A stretch of DNA of 64,000 nt from Epithemia pelagica (GCA_946965045.2 OX337241.1:868001-932000), one strand, 5' to 3'; shown: positions 46,746 through 57,112, numbered from the stretch's first letter. Notes: a model not told the origin generated them from the letters alone. Translations and numbers: made by a program.

Positions 46746-47204
46746 GATGGAGGAGAAGGACCAGCCGAAGGACGACGGCGGCGGCGACCACGACGACGAG
46801 AGGACAATGAGTATGACGACAATGACGATGATTACGAACCAAATCCAGGACCTAGAAAACGACCACCATCCGACGACAGGGATCCTCGAAGACGACCACG
46901 ACAATCGCTCATGGAGGAAAATGACAATGGTCGTCCACGACCACGTCGACCACCACCGGCATGGGACAGGGACGACGATTTCAATGAGAGAGAGTTTTCC
47001 GAGTCGGATCGTCGTCGTCGTCGACCACCACCTCGACAAGAACAACGACGACGGCCATATGACTCGGAGGAAGTGCCTCGGGTCCGAATCGAAGACAGGG
47101 AGGATCCAGAAGGGGAAGAAGTGGAGGCCCCGCAAGACGAAAACGTAGACACTTCGGAGCGACCAAGACGGCCACCTCCTTCAGCGTCCAACCGTTGGTC
47201 GTAG
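44739..47204 (+). CDS. Gene C3: full-length secretory/membrane protein with poly-Gln (821 aa), unrecognised
   Basis: ATG 44739 opens a signal peptide (MMWLFVVVLLLVVSITPAAA); an in-frame upstream ATG at 44430 is judged untranslated. Residues about 40-390 are acidic, Asn-, Pro- and Ser-rich low complexity with FVLRGGAADQDG near the start. From about residue 393 (YMRRSWRHRYTVHAW) the protein becomes ordered, with four hydrophobic segments: about 405-445 (VVGAGLGAYLGQSL and MALVLGLTCGLTSAW) and 527-571 (TSAVACLALVGSMVGGSVAA and MGALAGAASLALL). A poly-Gln run (about 647-668) is followed by an Arg/Asp/Pro-rich C-terminus. This looks like a multi-pass endomembrane or plastid-membrane protein; no family recognised. 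It is divergent from myosin 3 and convergent with cpn10. Confidence 0.75.
46681..46745 (+). repeat. (CAA)n trinucleotide repeat encoding poly-Gln
   Basis: About 21 to 22 near-perfect CAA codons inside gene C3, in frame with the ORF. On the minus strand it produces artefactual poly-Leu or poly-Cys frames. Confidence 0.9.
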
Positions 47205-47534
47205 TCAGTGCCTCTCGTTTGGGTAACGTAGTATTCACCAATACATCGCTACAACGTGTAAATCGAGACTGAACTCGATACTCTACTGAAAGTGTTTTCT
47301 AACTAAGTTCTCCAACATGTTTTGTCTTGTTGTTGATTCCACGTATATTCATTATGGCAAATTGCGAATGATTCGGAAAAGGCCATTGAACGTAAACCCT
47401 TAGACTGGAGTAATAAAATGTTTCAATAGTAGTTTTGGATACTGTACACATGCAATTAAAACCGAGAAATGTTCATCCAACACGTTACTTCCTCATTGTG
47501 TCCATGTTTTCCATCCTCGGTTCGAAATTGGCGC
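47205..47534. other. Convergent intergenic region, gene C3 / cpn10
   Basis: 330 bp between two 3' ends, AT-rich, with no gene. An AATAAA-like motif (GTAATAAAATG) near 47409 could serve in 3' end formation. Confidence 0.5.
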
Positions 47535-48058
47535 CTAATCAAATTTTCCCAAAATATCTCCTTCTCGAAACAAAAAGACTTCGTCGTCATCAATTTTGAC
47601 CTTGGTACCACCATACTCCGGCAACAAGACGAGATCACCCTTTTTCAACGTGGGAGCATGCAAATTGCCCGTCACATCGCGTTCTCCTGGTCCCACTGCA
47701 ATCACAGTCCCTTCATTGGGATCCTTGGTCTTATCGGTGGGCAAGTAAATACCCGACGCCGTTTGGACTTCTTTCGGTGCCCGTTTTACCAAAACGCGAT
47801 CGCCCAAAGGAGCCAAACTACGAAACAAGGCCTGTTGAAGAAATCATACAGACAGCACCAGCTTCAGTGAGACGGCAAAGCAAAGCAAAGCGAACCACGA
47901 GACACAAAGATCCAAAAGATACACTCGCAATCAATGGCCTGATGATGAAACAGTCTCGATTCCAAAACGACCCTGATCCTCTATGCCCTCTCTATCGTTG
48001 AAAACCCTACAGAATGAACATTCAAAGGCAATGGCAGACTTACGCGTGTTCTAAACAT
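47535..48058 (-). CDS. Chaperonin 10 (GroES-type co-chaperonin), 103 aa
   Basis: Exon 1 is only 15 nt (48058-48044, MFRTR) with donor GTAAGT. A 212-nt intron (47832-48043) ends with CAG, and exon 2 is 47831-47535 (ALFRSLAPLGDRVLVKR onward). Without the micro-exon exon 2 has no ATG, which decides the start. Cpn10 signatures: PLGDRVLVKR, mobile loop APKEVQTASGIYLP, GTVIAVGPG, KKGDLVLLPEYGGTKVKID, and EVFLFREGDILG at the end. Single-domain length of about 100 aa fits mitochondrial cpn10 rather than the double-domain plastid cpn20. It caps the cpn60 folding chamber as a heptamer. The short Arg-containing N-terminus is compatible with mitochondrial import. Confidence 0.92.
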
Positions 48059-48792
48059 GGTGACGGCGGATTCACAGTCGACGCAGAAAGAGTTCAATGA
48101 ATGGAAAAGATGGAATGATGCAAGACGAAATCCAGACCCACCGTAGGCAGACGGACAGACGGTGCTGAATCCCCAAGAACGGCCCCGAAACCTACGTCAT
48201 CTTTAAAGTCTCAAATGAACGTTTTAAATTCAAATTCACCGACTCGGCATTCCCGGATCTCCATGATGAGTCGTGCGCGCATGGGGACTCTTCCAACTGC
48301 CAACCACACGCACCGATGCACAAATTTGTCGAGGCGTTGTTGCCGCAACCACGGGTGCCAGGGTGCAAGTCGGTTGGACCATGGCGTTTTGTCGAGGAGC
48401 CGACCAACGGCACCAAAATTGTGACCGTAGATCCGTTCTGCAAGTGCATCCGTTGTGGTCTTTTTGGTCGTTGAAAATTTCAGGGCCCCTATAGGTCACG
48501 TGGATCCGAGTCTCCGCACTATCAACGAACGAGGTGGCAAGACCTTGTGACCGCAGAGTCAAGAGACCAATCCAAAATTTCCTATGATTTTTAGGTTGGG
48601 GTCTTTGCTCTTCAAATTTGTCATTTAGACAGGATTCAGGCGATGACCGGCGATTCTTTGGGTTGACAGAAAAGGCACGAGATCTCTCGTTCACGCACTC
48701 TCTGGTCACAATTTCAACTTGGTCCATCACAAGAACCAAACCACACACACAAACCAAAGAAAACGAAAAAGAAAACACACCTTGGTCCAATC
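48059..48792. promoter_or_regulatory. Divergent promoter region, cpn10 / silaffin-like gene
   Basis: 734 bp between the two start codons. ACGTCA (half CRE) is at 48194-48199. GACGGACAGACGG near 48150 is a short direct repeat. An A-rich leader (AACCAAAGAAAACG) directly precedes the silaffin-like ATG. A minus-strand frame at 48236-48790 is open but has no coding character. Confidence 0.5.
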
Positions 48793-49764
48793 ATGATGCT
48801 CTCCTTCAAGAACAAAGTCCTGCTTGCCGTGCTCTTGGCTGCCACTGCGGCTGTGTCCACTACTGCCGATCTCATTGATGTAAGCCGCCAACTTCCCGAA
48901 TACACGTACATGGTCAAAAAGGCCAAGAAGGATGACGGTTCTCGCGGAAAGAAGGACAAATACTCGGACGACGAGTATTACAGCAAGGGCAAGAAGAGTG
49001 AGGGCAAGGGTGTTGATGACACGGATGACCAATACTACAGCAAGGGCAAGAAGAGTAAGGGCAAGGGTGTTGATGACACGGATGACCAATACTACAGCAA
49101 GGGCAAGAAGAGTAAGGGCAAGGGTGTTGATGACACGGATGACCAATACTACAGCAAGGGCAAGAAGAGTAAGGGCAAGGGTGTTGATGACACGGATGAC
49201 CAATACTACAGCAAGGGCAAGAAGAGTAAGGGCAAGGGTGTTGATGACACGGATGACCAATACTACAGCAAGGGCAAGAAGAGTAAGGGCAAGGGTGTTG
49301 ATGACACGGATGACCAATACTACAGCAAAGGAAAGGGAATGAGCAAGAAGAGCAAGGGCAAGGGTGGCGTTGACACGGACGATGAATATTACGGCAAAGG
49401 AAAGGGAATGAGCAAGAAGAGCAAGGGAAAGGGCGGTGAAGACACCGACGATGAATATTACGGCAAAGGAAAGGGAATGAGCAAGAAGAGCAAGGGCAAG
49501 GGTGTTGATGACACGGATGACGAATATTACAGCAAAGGAAAGGGAATGAGCAAGAAGAGCAAGGGAAAGGGTGGCGATGACACCGACGATGAATATTACA
49601 GCAAAGGAAAGGGAATGAGCAAGAAGAGTAAGGGAAAGGGTGGTGATGACATGGACGACTCTGGCAAAAAGGGAATGAGCAAGAAGAGTAAGGGAAAGGG
49701 TGGTGATGACATGGACGACTCTGGCAAAGGAAAAGGAAAGGGCAAAGGTTACTACAGAAATTAA
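48793..49764 (+). CDS. Silaffin/cingulin-like secreted Lys/Gly/Asp repeat protein (323 aa)
   Basis: Start at the first of two adjacent ATGs. Residues 1-25 are a clear signal peptide (NKVLLAVLLAATAAVSTTA). It is followed by DLIDVSRQLPEYTYMVKKAK, where RQL fits the RXL propeptide cleavage site of diatom silaffins and cingulins. From residue 62 the protein is almost all repeat: six 19-residue units of type YYSKGKKSKGKGVDDTDDQ, then 23-residue units with KGKGMSKKSKGKGG in place of KGKKSKGKG, ending KGKGKGKGYYRN. Lysines are spaced as KxxK/KK beside Ser, with alternating acidic patches and Tyr pairs. This matches the zwitterionic, Lys-modified, Ser-phosphorylated biosilica proteins of diatoms. Sequence homology is not demonstrable by eye; the call rests on composition and processing signals. 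No TM segment after the signal peptide. Confidence 0.65.
   Translation: MMLSFKNKVLLAVLLAATAAVSTTADLIDVSRQLPEYTYMVKKAKKDDGSRGKKDKYSDDEYYSKGKKSEGKGVDDTDDQYYSKGKKSKGKGVDDTDDQYYSKGKKSKGKGVDDTDDQYYSKGKKSKGKGVDDTDDQYYSKGKKSKGKGVDDTDDQYYSKGKKSKGKGVDDTDDQYYSKGKGMSKKSKGKGGVDTDDEYYGKGKGMSKKSKGKGGEDTDDEYYGKGKGMSKKSKGKGVDDTDDEYYSKGKGMSKKSKGKGGDDTDDEYYSKGKGMSKKSKGKGGDDMDDSGKKGMSKKSKGKGGDDMDDSGKGKGKGKGYYRN
48976..49317 (+). repeat. 57-bp tandem repeat, six copies
   Basis: Six 57-bp in-frame units; copies 2-6 look identical and copy 1 differs (GAG for AAG). Identity at the DNA level implies recent expansion or homogenisation. A related 69-bp repeat follows to about 49660. Confidence 0.92.
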
Positions 49765-50202
49765 AGCCGACTCTCCGTAGAGTTTGTCCACCAATTTCCC
49801 AACGAAAGAAGACCAGTGGAGTTCGCGGAGTAACAGTTGCTGTGTATTTGTTTGCAACACCGCGCCCTTTGCCAGTGTGGCATGTAAGGGAACAACGTTT
49901 TTGTATTCTCAAACGATTTGGCGACTCCTTGTACTTGGTGCTTATTTCTAATTGTTAAGAGTAAGCTATGTGCCAGCAGTAATAATTATAAGATTATTTT
50001 ACGAACGAACTTGTGCATATTTGAAGTACTCCTAGTGAACTGCCGAACACGGCCAACCTAGTTAGTGAAATTAGAACTTAGTAATGAACGCAAAAATTGT
50101 TTAGCTCTGTACGTCTGATACATACACCAATATCTGTTTCTGTCTTTCCTTGTGCTTTTTGGTGCATTCCAATCAAATATTTCGTTGCGACGGGAAGAAT
50201 TT
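49765..50202. other. Convergent intergenic region, silaffin-like gene / full-length myosin
   Basis: 438 bp, AT-rich, no gene seen. Holds both 3' UTRs. Confidence 0.5.
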
Positions 50203-53200
50203 CTACGACCACAAAGACCGGATGCTGGACATCAGCGAGGAGGATTGTGGACCATCACTTGTGGACGCGGAAGCCATGGATGCAGTGGACGCCGTCGCAT
50301 CATTTGGATTTTCGCCATCTTCATTGTTGTATCCAGCTTCGCAGTCATCGGCAACAAGCAACACCTCTTCCACCAGACGCGTATCCCGGCATTTTCGTTC
50401 CACTTTCTCGACAACCACATTCAAAGCCTTTTGGTATTGTATACGCGAATGGACCTCCGCAACGTACGTTGCATGCTTCATTTTAAGCTCCTCTTTGAGT
50501 TCTGTCTGTGTTACCAAGGCATTTTGATATTGCTGACGGAGTTGTCCATTCTCAGTTGACAATTTTTCATTTGTCTTTGTAAGTTGCTTCGCATGATGAT
50601 TCAGCGAAGCGAAGGTAGCTCCAGCCGAAGCGTTGGCGTCCATGAGCCTCTGGTTGTTGTCCTTGAGCAGATCCATATCGCGACGCAGTTGCGCATTCTG
50701 GCCACGCAACCGGAACACTTCCTTACGCAGATAGTCCAACATGCGGCCAGATTCGTCAATAAGTGTTTGTTGCTGCATAGTCAACTGTTGCTGCGCCCCT
50801 GTCGCCGAAGAGGGTGTGTCTGGTTCTGCCGCGGCGGCCTTTGCCGCTCCTGAAGCAGCCGCACTTTCCGCATCGTCCTCTGGCTCCTTTGTCTTCTTTT
50901 CCTCTTGTTCGCAATCATCCTTTTCAGCGGCTTCTTTTTCCTTCTCCTCCTGTTCTTTTTGCTGTTGCTGCTCAATTTCTTTCTTTTCCTCTTGTTCTTT
51001 GTTAAAGGCTTCGACTGCTTTGCGTGCCCTTTCTTCTGCCATTCGCTCTGCTTCCAGACGACGTTCTTCTGCTTCTTCCAATTTTCTTTGCAGAGCCAAA
51101 ACTTGGTTTTCAAGCTTTGCATCTTCTTTGGCTTGATGCAAGGCCTTTCGGTACTTTGGTCTTTGCAAAGCACCTCTTACCATGGCTTGTCCAACAATCG
51201 CTGATTTGCGTTGCAGAATAAAGTTGCGGCGCACCACCAGTTTTCGCCAAAGTGTTTGAATACAGGTTGCCCGGTAATGACGTCGGAGTGTCACCAACAA
51301 TCGTTGGGACACAATACATCGACGCCAACATTCCAAGGCAATGGCAGCGTGGCGCAAGCGCCGATATTCACGGGTTGCCACCCGTTGTCGCCACAAAGAC
51401 TGCAAGACAATCACCGCACGACGCAAGCGCTGATAGATTCGAAGGGCACAAAAGCCTCGCACAATTCTTTGAATGTTGGCAGCCCAGATTCCCAGTCGTT
51501 TCAGTCTCTCCGCTTCCAGAAATTCGAGTGCCCCTGCCCGAAAGTAAGTTCGCGTATGCCCCATGACAAAAGCTCTAACCACCATCGAAGTAGTCGATTC
51601 GATCATGCTCCCGTCTTCGGGACTTCTAGTTTTGGTTGTGTTTAACGTTGTTCGCTCCAGGGGCTTCATGGCGGCTGCCAACAAATGTTCTGCCATTAGC
51701 TTGTTGTACATATCCGGGCCGTCATTGTCTTGTTGATTGTCACTGTCGTCTCCCAATTGCTCCAGAGTTTGCTCATGAGCTTGTACCTGATGAGCCTTGC
51801 TTTCCCACAATGCCTTGAACCGTTCTTGTACCACAGCATGCTCAAGTCGATTGGGAAAAGCAGAACGTGAAATGGTGACCGCCGCGACAACACCGGCGCA
51901 CCGCAACTGCTCCACCGTGGGAAGATGCTGCATGACCAGGGGTTGTTTCAAGGTGTTGGGTTTGATACAACGAATGTAGCGTGTACGCGTACGACCCAAA
52001 TTTTGCATGAGCGTCGTCAATTGCCCTTTGAATTTGGTCCACACCGTTTGTCCGACCAAGGTGGATCCCTTCTTTTCTTTTTCCTTAGCTGCTTCGGCGG
52101 CCGCTTGCTGTTGTTGTTGCTGCTGTTGCTTTCGAGAGGTTGGAGGTTTCTTTTTAGGTCTCTTTTTATTCGTGGCTGATTTTTCCTCCTCCGCAGTCTT
52201 TTGGTTGTTGGTGGCATCCGAGGTAGGTTCTTCCTCTCCTCCCGCCACAATCATGTGTTGAGCCAGAATTTCATTCGAGGACTTTTTGGCACATTCTTGG
52301 AGATCGGTAGGCAATGTATCCATATTCTTGTTGACAAAGCCTTCAGCATTGTAGACTACTTCCCCCGCGTAATGCTTGACACCAAATTCAAATTCCCCAA
52401 ATCGCTTTCCCCGGAACAAACACGGCGACGACTGCCGTGTATGGTGATCCACCACCTTCAACACAAAGGCCTTGTCATTTCCACCAGGACGGACGCATTC
52501 TTCATTCAAAATGGCCAAGAGTCCGTTGACACGACCTTCCACCAAATCCAGCACATCTGTGTTGTCATCGTACCGAATTTCTCCCAATTCAATGCCTTCG
52601 GATTCGTATTCACTTTGGACTGAGCGAAAGATATCTTGTGTAAACTTTTGTTGTAGCTTTTCATTGGCATAATTGATACAGAGTTGTTCAAAACGATTTG
52701 TACCGAACGATTCAAAGCCAAAAATATCCAGTAGTCCAATCGTTCCAAAGGGTTGAGGCTGACCGCCCGTAGGACGACGGCCTCCACTCCTTGGAGGGGG
52801 GTGATAGTTTTGTTCGGCCGAAGTGGCTTCATTAATGCATTTCACCAACCACAAAAAGGCACTAGCATAAATCTCCTTGGCAAAGGCATCGCAAGAATCT
52901 TGTGCCTGTGTCGCATTCAAGGGAACCTTGAATTCTTCGTTTCGAGCTCGCATGGTTCGAATCAAAAAGGACGATTCGAGCAAGGAGGCTTCGACACCCA
53001 TGAGCTCGGCCAAATCTTCTAATTCCTCTCGACTCGAAATAATGGAACGAGTGTCTTCATCGTTTGGATCTGGTTCAACCAACAAATTGCCCAATTGCAA
53101 CACAATGCAAATGGCACGGAACAGAGTTAGTTTCTTTTCTCCCGTCACGCCCACCATGGCTAGTGATTCACACGTCTTTTGGAATCGTTCTTGATCCGAC

Positions 53201-54555
53201 AAGCCTTCAATGGTATCGAGTTCAGCATAGCCCACATAGGAAAAGGATTCTTGGTCGGTATCGACCAATCCCTTGGCCCAAATTTCTTCCTTGACGTCAT
53301 TGTCGGATGCGAGCAACTGATAAAAAATATGATAGGTTCGCTCTTCTGGCTCATGTTGGACGACTCGTGACTTTTCCAACAAGTACACTTCGCATTTACT
53401 TCCCGCCAAGACACAGGAGGGCAATTGATGTCCAGCAAAGACAGCATCGACAGGATCCTCGCAATCAAACTGCAACTGAATAAACTTTCCAAACCGCGAG
53501 GAATTGTCATTGCGGATGGTTTGGGCATTGCCAAAAGCCTCCAAGAGCGGATTGGAATCCAAGACACGCTGGACAATGGGAGAGGTTGAGGACGAGGACA
53601 TTTTGGAGGGTGACGTACTGTCAAAGCCTGTTTCTGCTTCGGTTTCCTCCTCTTCTTGTCCGGCCGTCCCTTCTTGAACACAGGCAATGTGATGCAAACA
53701 AATTTTGACGGATTCCGTTTTCCCTGCTCCTGACTCTCCGGAAACCAAAATGGATTGATCCATCCCATCAACTGCCAATCCCCGATAGGCCGCGGCCGAT
53801 ACTTCGTAAATATGAGGCTCCAAGTTACTGAGACTGGCTTTGGTCAGGGCCGAGCTGGACGAATTCCACACCAAGGCATTGGCATAGTGACGACGTGTGG
53901 TGGTCGAATAGAGTGTATGAATCCATTGATAGGGGTTGCAGGCAATGACAATATCACCTGTTCTCGTATACGGTTTTCCTTGAATATGACGTGCCTTCAA
54001 GTTGAACAAAATGGCAGCCTAAGAGGAAACGAGAAAAGAAATGACGTGAGTGGTGGGTCGACGTCGAAACAGTGAATCGACAGCGACCTTCATGAACAAT
54101 GATTTGCGCCACCAATGACAGTGATTGGTGCAAACACGGCAAGTCAAGCTGTCGAGTTCACGTACCTCATGCAGAAAGGGGAGGTCGACCATGTCTTCGA
54201 CTTGTTTCAATTGTCCATCTTCGTCGACATTTTGCAGAAGCAAGGTCTGATTGGGATACTCTTTCAAATCAACGACTCGTGTTTCGTAACTCTTGGCCTT
54301 TTTGCCGCCGTCGGATTGAATGGCAGCTTCGTTTCGGTAAATGGGGACCGAGACTTTGGCCTTGAGGTTTTCTTGCATTTCCAAGACACGGGCTGGAATC
54401 CAACCAAAGTCGTCCGATTTGATGTAAACATGATTTGATGTGGTGGCCGCCACTAACGCCATGGCATCGTCCGTCGATGCATTCAAAAGGCTCGTGTCCA
54501 TGCTCTTTTCTTCGCTGAGCGATGCCATTATGGCTTGAGCACTGTGCTCCGTCAT
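50203..54555 (-). CDS. Unconventional myosin with IQ motifs and coiled-coil tail (1401 aa)
   Basis: Exon 1 is 54555-54166 (130 codons; ATG before TEHSAQAIMASLSEE), intron 54019-54165 (147 nt, GTACGT...CTTAG) and exon 2 54018-50203. The intron position (FLHE/AAILFN) equals that of the tandem myosins, so they are paralogs. An N-terminal SH3-like segment (HVYIKSDDFGWIPARVLE) precedes the motor with GESGAGKTES, NDNSSRFGKF, DIFGFESFGTNRFEQLCINY and YIRCIKPN. Five or six IQ-like motifs follow (NIQRIVRGFCALRIYQRL, VLQSLWRQRVATREYRRL, CIQTLWRKLVVRRN and others). Next is a Glu/Lys/Gln-rich coiled coil, an Ala/Ser/Pro linker and a second coiled coil (MLDYLRKEVFRLRGQNAQLR to VVEKVERKCRD), so it should dimerise. 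No known cargo domain recognised at the C-terminus. An actin-based transport role is inferred. Confidence 0.92.
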
Positions 54556-55230
54556 GATTCTCACAAAACAACAACGGGACGGTCGTGCCACTCACGATTC
54601 CAAACAATCAAAAACTTGCAGAACACCAATCGGATCACAACTATTATAGGCCAGTACCTCGTTGATGGTGATGGACGTGTCGCAGGGAGAGAACGTTTGG
54701 ATAACACTTTGAATAGTCAATCCACGATGACACGAAACCTTCCAAATGAAGCAACCACAAACACACACAAAAGAAAGAATCCTCTCGCTCAAGAACAAAA
54801 AAGTGTTGACGGCGCATTGATGCGATTTTCTTGATATAGTTGAACGGAGGAGACGTAAGTCCATGTCACTTCAAAAGAGGGAGGTCTTCCAACCGTCGAA
54901 CGCCGGCATGGATCAGTCGCACAATTTCGGGCGCAGGCCCCGGGCGGGGGAGAAGAGACGGTCAGTCGCACTATACCAACATTTTTGTTCGTGTGTCGTA
55001 GAGTAATAGAAGGTGCATAGAGAGACCTCTCACAATAGACGCATCACTTGTTCTTCCTCAAACCACTACAGTCTAGTCTACCATTCCGATGCAATAGCAT
55101 TTCTGCAAACAGAAACTCAATGGTGTTATTTTAATACGCAATCCTTCGTAAGGCTACAGTAAGAGGTCGTCTCCCCAAGTGCATCTGATGACACATATAA
55201 GTAGATCAAAAGGCCACGAAAAACCGCCTT
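54556..55230. other. Intergenic: myosin promoter / aspartic protease 3' flank
   Basis: 675 bp without a gene. Includes a G/C-rich block near 54930-54955 and, at about 55012-55103, sequence repeated at 57016-57112. Confidence 0.5.
55012..55103. repeat. Imperfect direct repeat downstream of the protease gene
   Basis: GCATAGAGAGACCTCTC, ATAGACGCATC, CTTGTTCTTCCTCA and ATAGCATTT occur in the same order here and at 57016-57112, with small indels. The two copies bracket the protease gene. Confidence 0.55.
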
Positions 55231-56670
55231 TTACTGCTTGGGCACTGCCTTGGCAAATCCAATTGTCTTGTCAAGATAGTTGAAAACAGTGTAGTATTGT
55301 CGCATGAAAACGTCTCCCAAAATCTGAACAAACACAGAGAACAAGGTCAGAAAAGATGAAACACGGAAAAACAACCACATTTTCCCATTTCACTTACCCA
55401 CTGCGGTCCAGGAGAAGGGAAGTCGACACCCATGAATGCAAGAAGACAAGTATTCTGGGCTTGGATAATTGCTTTCGGTCCAGGAATCGAATAGTCCGCA
55501 CCGGCAATTTTGAACACAATGTCGGGCATATTTGCTACCTTGTCACAATCGACCGTATATTCACCAGCAAAGGTTGATTTGGCTCCAACAGCCTGCGCAA
55601 GCTTGGAAATTTCACTTTTGGGTCCAATGAGGAGAGATGTTCCAGAATCAACAATCGCTGTAATGGGAGAACCGTCCGGGTTTTGTGTTGCCTCGTAGGA
55701 ACCAGCAGTAACGGTATCGAGGGCAATCTCCCAGTAGGTGGCTGCCAATAAGTCAACGTAGACCAAGTCTCCCTCAAACTTACTCGCATCATACCCACCA
55801 AACGTAAGCTCACCCGGTCCATTATCTCCAAGGTAGAAGGAGAAAATGGGTTGTTCCACGACGGACTGGGAAATAGCATTTTCAAAGACAGTTGGCGTAC
55901 CATCGATAGAAATGGAAGTGAAACCCAAACCAAGAATTCCATCAAACTTTCCCAATGCATATGCCATGCCCAAACCACCTGCATCTTGGATTTCCGCAAA
56001 ACGTTGGCCTTTTACAACGAGGTCGTCCGCCAGGGTGACACTGTCTTGAGAGAAGAAACCGGAGACGGATCCTGACCCATACATGATCTCAAAGTCTTTT
56101 CCATCTTCAACGTACGTGTCTGACTTGTCGTGGTCGTACTTTGACTTACGGCCAAAGAAAGGGTTACCACAATGAGTGCAACCAACTTTTGGGACCCAAA
56201 GATTCGACGAACCAGTGTCAAAGATCACCATGAAGGACTGAGGCGGGTTCCCCACAGAAACGGCGCCGAAGTACTGCGCATTGGCGTAATCTTTGATGAT
56301 CTCGTTCTCTTTTTGAAGTTTTTCTGCTCCGCGAAGAAGCGTCGCAGCAATGGCATCTTGTTCCCTTTTCTTGTGGTTCACGATCATCTCCTCGTCTGGG
56401 ATCTTCTCAAGAGCTACATGGAACCTTTTCCCACATACCGACACAAGAGTCGACAATGACGAAAGGACGAAGAAACCTAGAGGGATCACACATGGTGAGA
56501 AAATCTAAGAAATGCCATTGACTCGTCATACGCAAAACACGACTCAATAAGAGAGGCGACACTGCGAAGAAAGAATTGCACCAACAACGATCATGATCTT
56601 GCTTCGTTCAACACTTTCAGATACCAAATTGTGTTTGTTCCGCACTCTACTTACCGGTGGATATTTTCAT
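55231..56670 (-). CDS. Pepsin-family (A1) aspartic protease, 395 aa, three exons
   Basis: Exon 1 is 16 nt (56670-56655, MKIST plus one base, donor GTAAGT), intron 56477-56654 (178 nt, ends CTAG), exon 2 56476-55398, intron 55324-55397 (74 nt, GTAAGT...TTCAG), exon 3 55323-55231. The spliced frame is 396 codons with no phase conflict. The signal peptide is MKISTGFFVLSSLSTLVSVC. A propeptide (FHVALEKIPDEEMI) is followed by the mature enzyme. Catalytic motifs are VIFDTGSSNLWVPK and AIVDSGTSLLIGPK; the flap is MYGSGSVSGFF. Exon 3 supplies the conserved C-terminal strand ILGDVFMRQYYTVFNY through IGFAKAVPKQ. Two Cys follow the first Asp (VGCTHCGNP) as in cathepsin D/E types. Probably a vacuolar/lysosomal or secreted endopeptidase. 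All catalytic residues are present. Confidence 0.93.
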
Positions 56671-56807
56671 TGTTGCAAGCAAACACAAGTAGAAAGGGTC
56701 GTTACCGCAATGATTTTATGATGATAGATGATTGCAAACGAAAAGTTCTCCCAACGGAATGGATCTTGGATGCAAGTCGTTGATCGTCGTTGTCAAGGAT
56801 GCAACTC

Positions 56808-56857
56808 CGTCACGTCACCGACTGTCAGTGAGACGTGACGTGACGTGACGTGACGCG
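56808..56857. promoter_or_regulatory. TGACGT/ACGTCA array upstream of the aspartic protease
   Basis: CGTCACGTCAC at 56808-56818 is inverted relative to GTGACGTGACGTGACGTGACG from about 56835. TGACGT occurs three times with 5-bp spacing, flanked by AGACGT and TGACGC, with one ACGTCA on the left. The array is 138 to 187 bp upstream of the protease ATG at 56670. Such motifs are bZIP/CRE sites; in diatoms TGACGT/ACGTCA are CO2/cAMP-responsive elements. Confidence 0.5.
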
Positions 56858-57015
56858 TTACCAAAGTGACAAGTGCTCCTACTCCTATCTACTCTAGTCG
56901 TTCCCGTCATTCTCGTCAGATACAGATGGATGGAAGTAAGATGTGTGTACTTACTAGGTAGATGTGTTTAAATGTCATGAAGTGTGGTCTTTTGTGGTTT
57001 CTTATGGCTCCCAAG

Positions 57016-57112
57016 GGGCATAGAGAGAGCCAATGAAACCTCTCGCTATATAGACGCATCTCTTGTTCTTCCTCATAACACTGCAGCCTACTATTCCGAC
57101 GACATAGCATTT
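57016..57112. repeat. Imperfect direct repeat upstream of the protease gene
   Basis: Partner of 55012-55103, in the same orientation. Nature unknown; it could be an old insertion remnant or a duplicated flank. Confidence 0.55.

Noticed and set aside
48236-48790. 184-codon minus-strand ORF between cpn10 and the silaffin-like gene
   Set aside because: It lies in the shared promoter region, overlaps the leader of the plus-strand gene, and has no domain or coding-like composition.
48976-49660. Regular repeats suggestive of a CRISPR array
   Set aside because: The repeats are contiguous and in frame within a eukaryotic secreted-protein gene; there are no unique spacers.
48727-49912. Long minus-strand ORFs (332 and 377 codons) opposite the Lys/Gly repeat gene
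   Set aside because: They are periodic shadows of the 57-bp repeat. The plus strand has the signal peptide and a sensible start, the minus frames give only repetitive Cys/His or hydrophobic runs.
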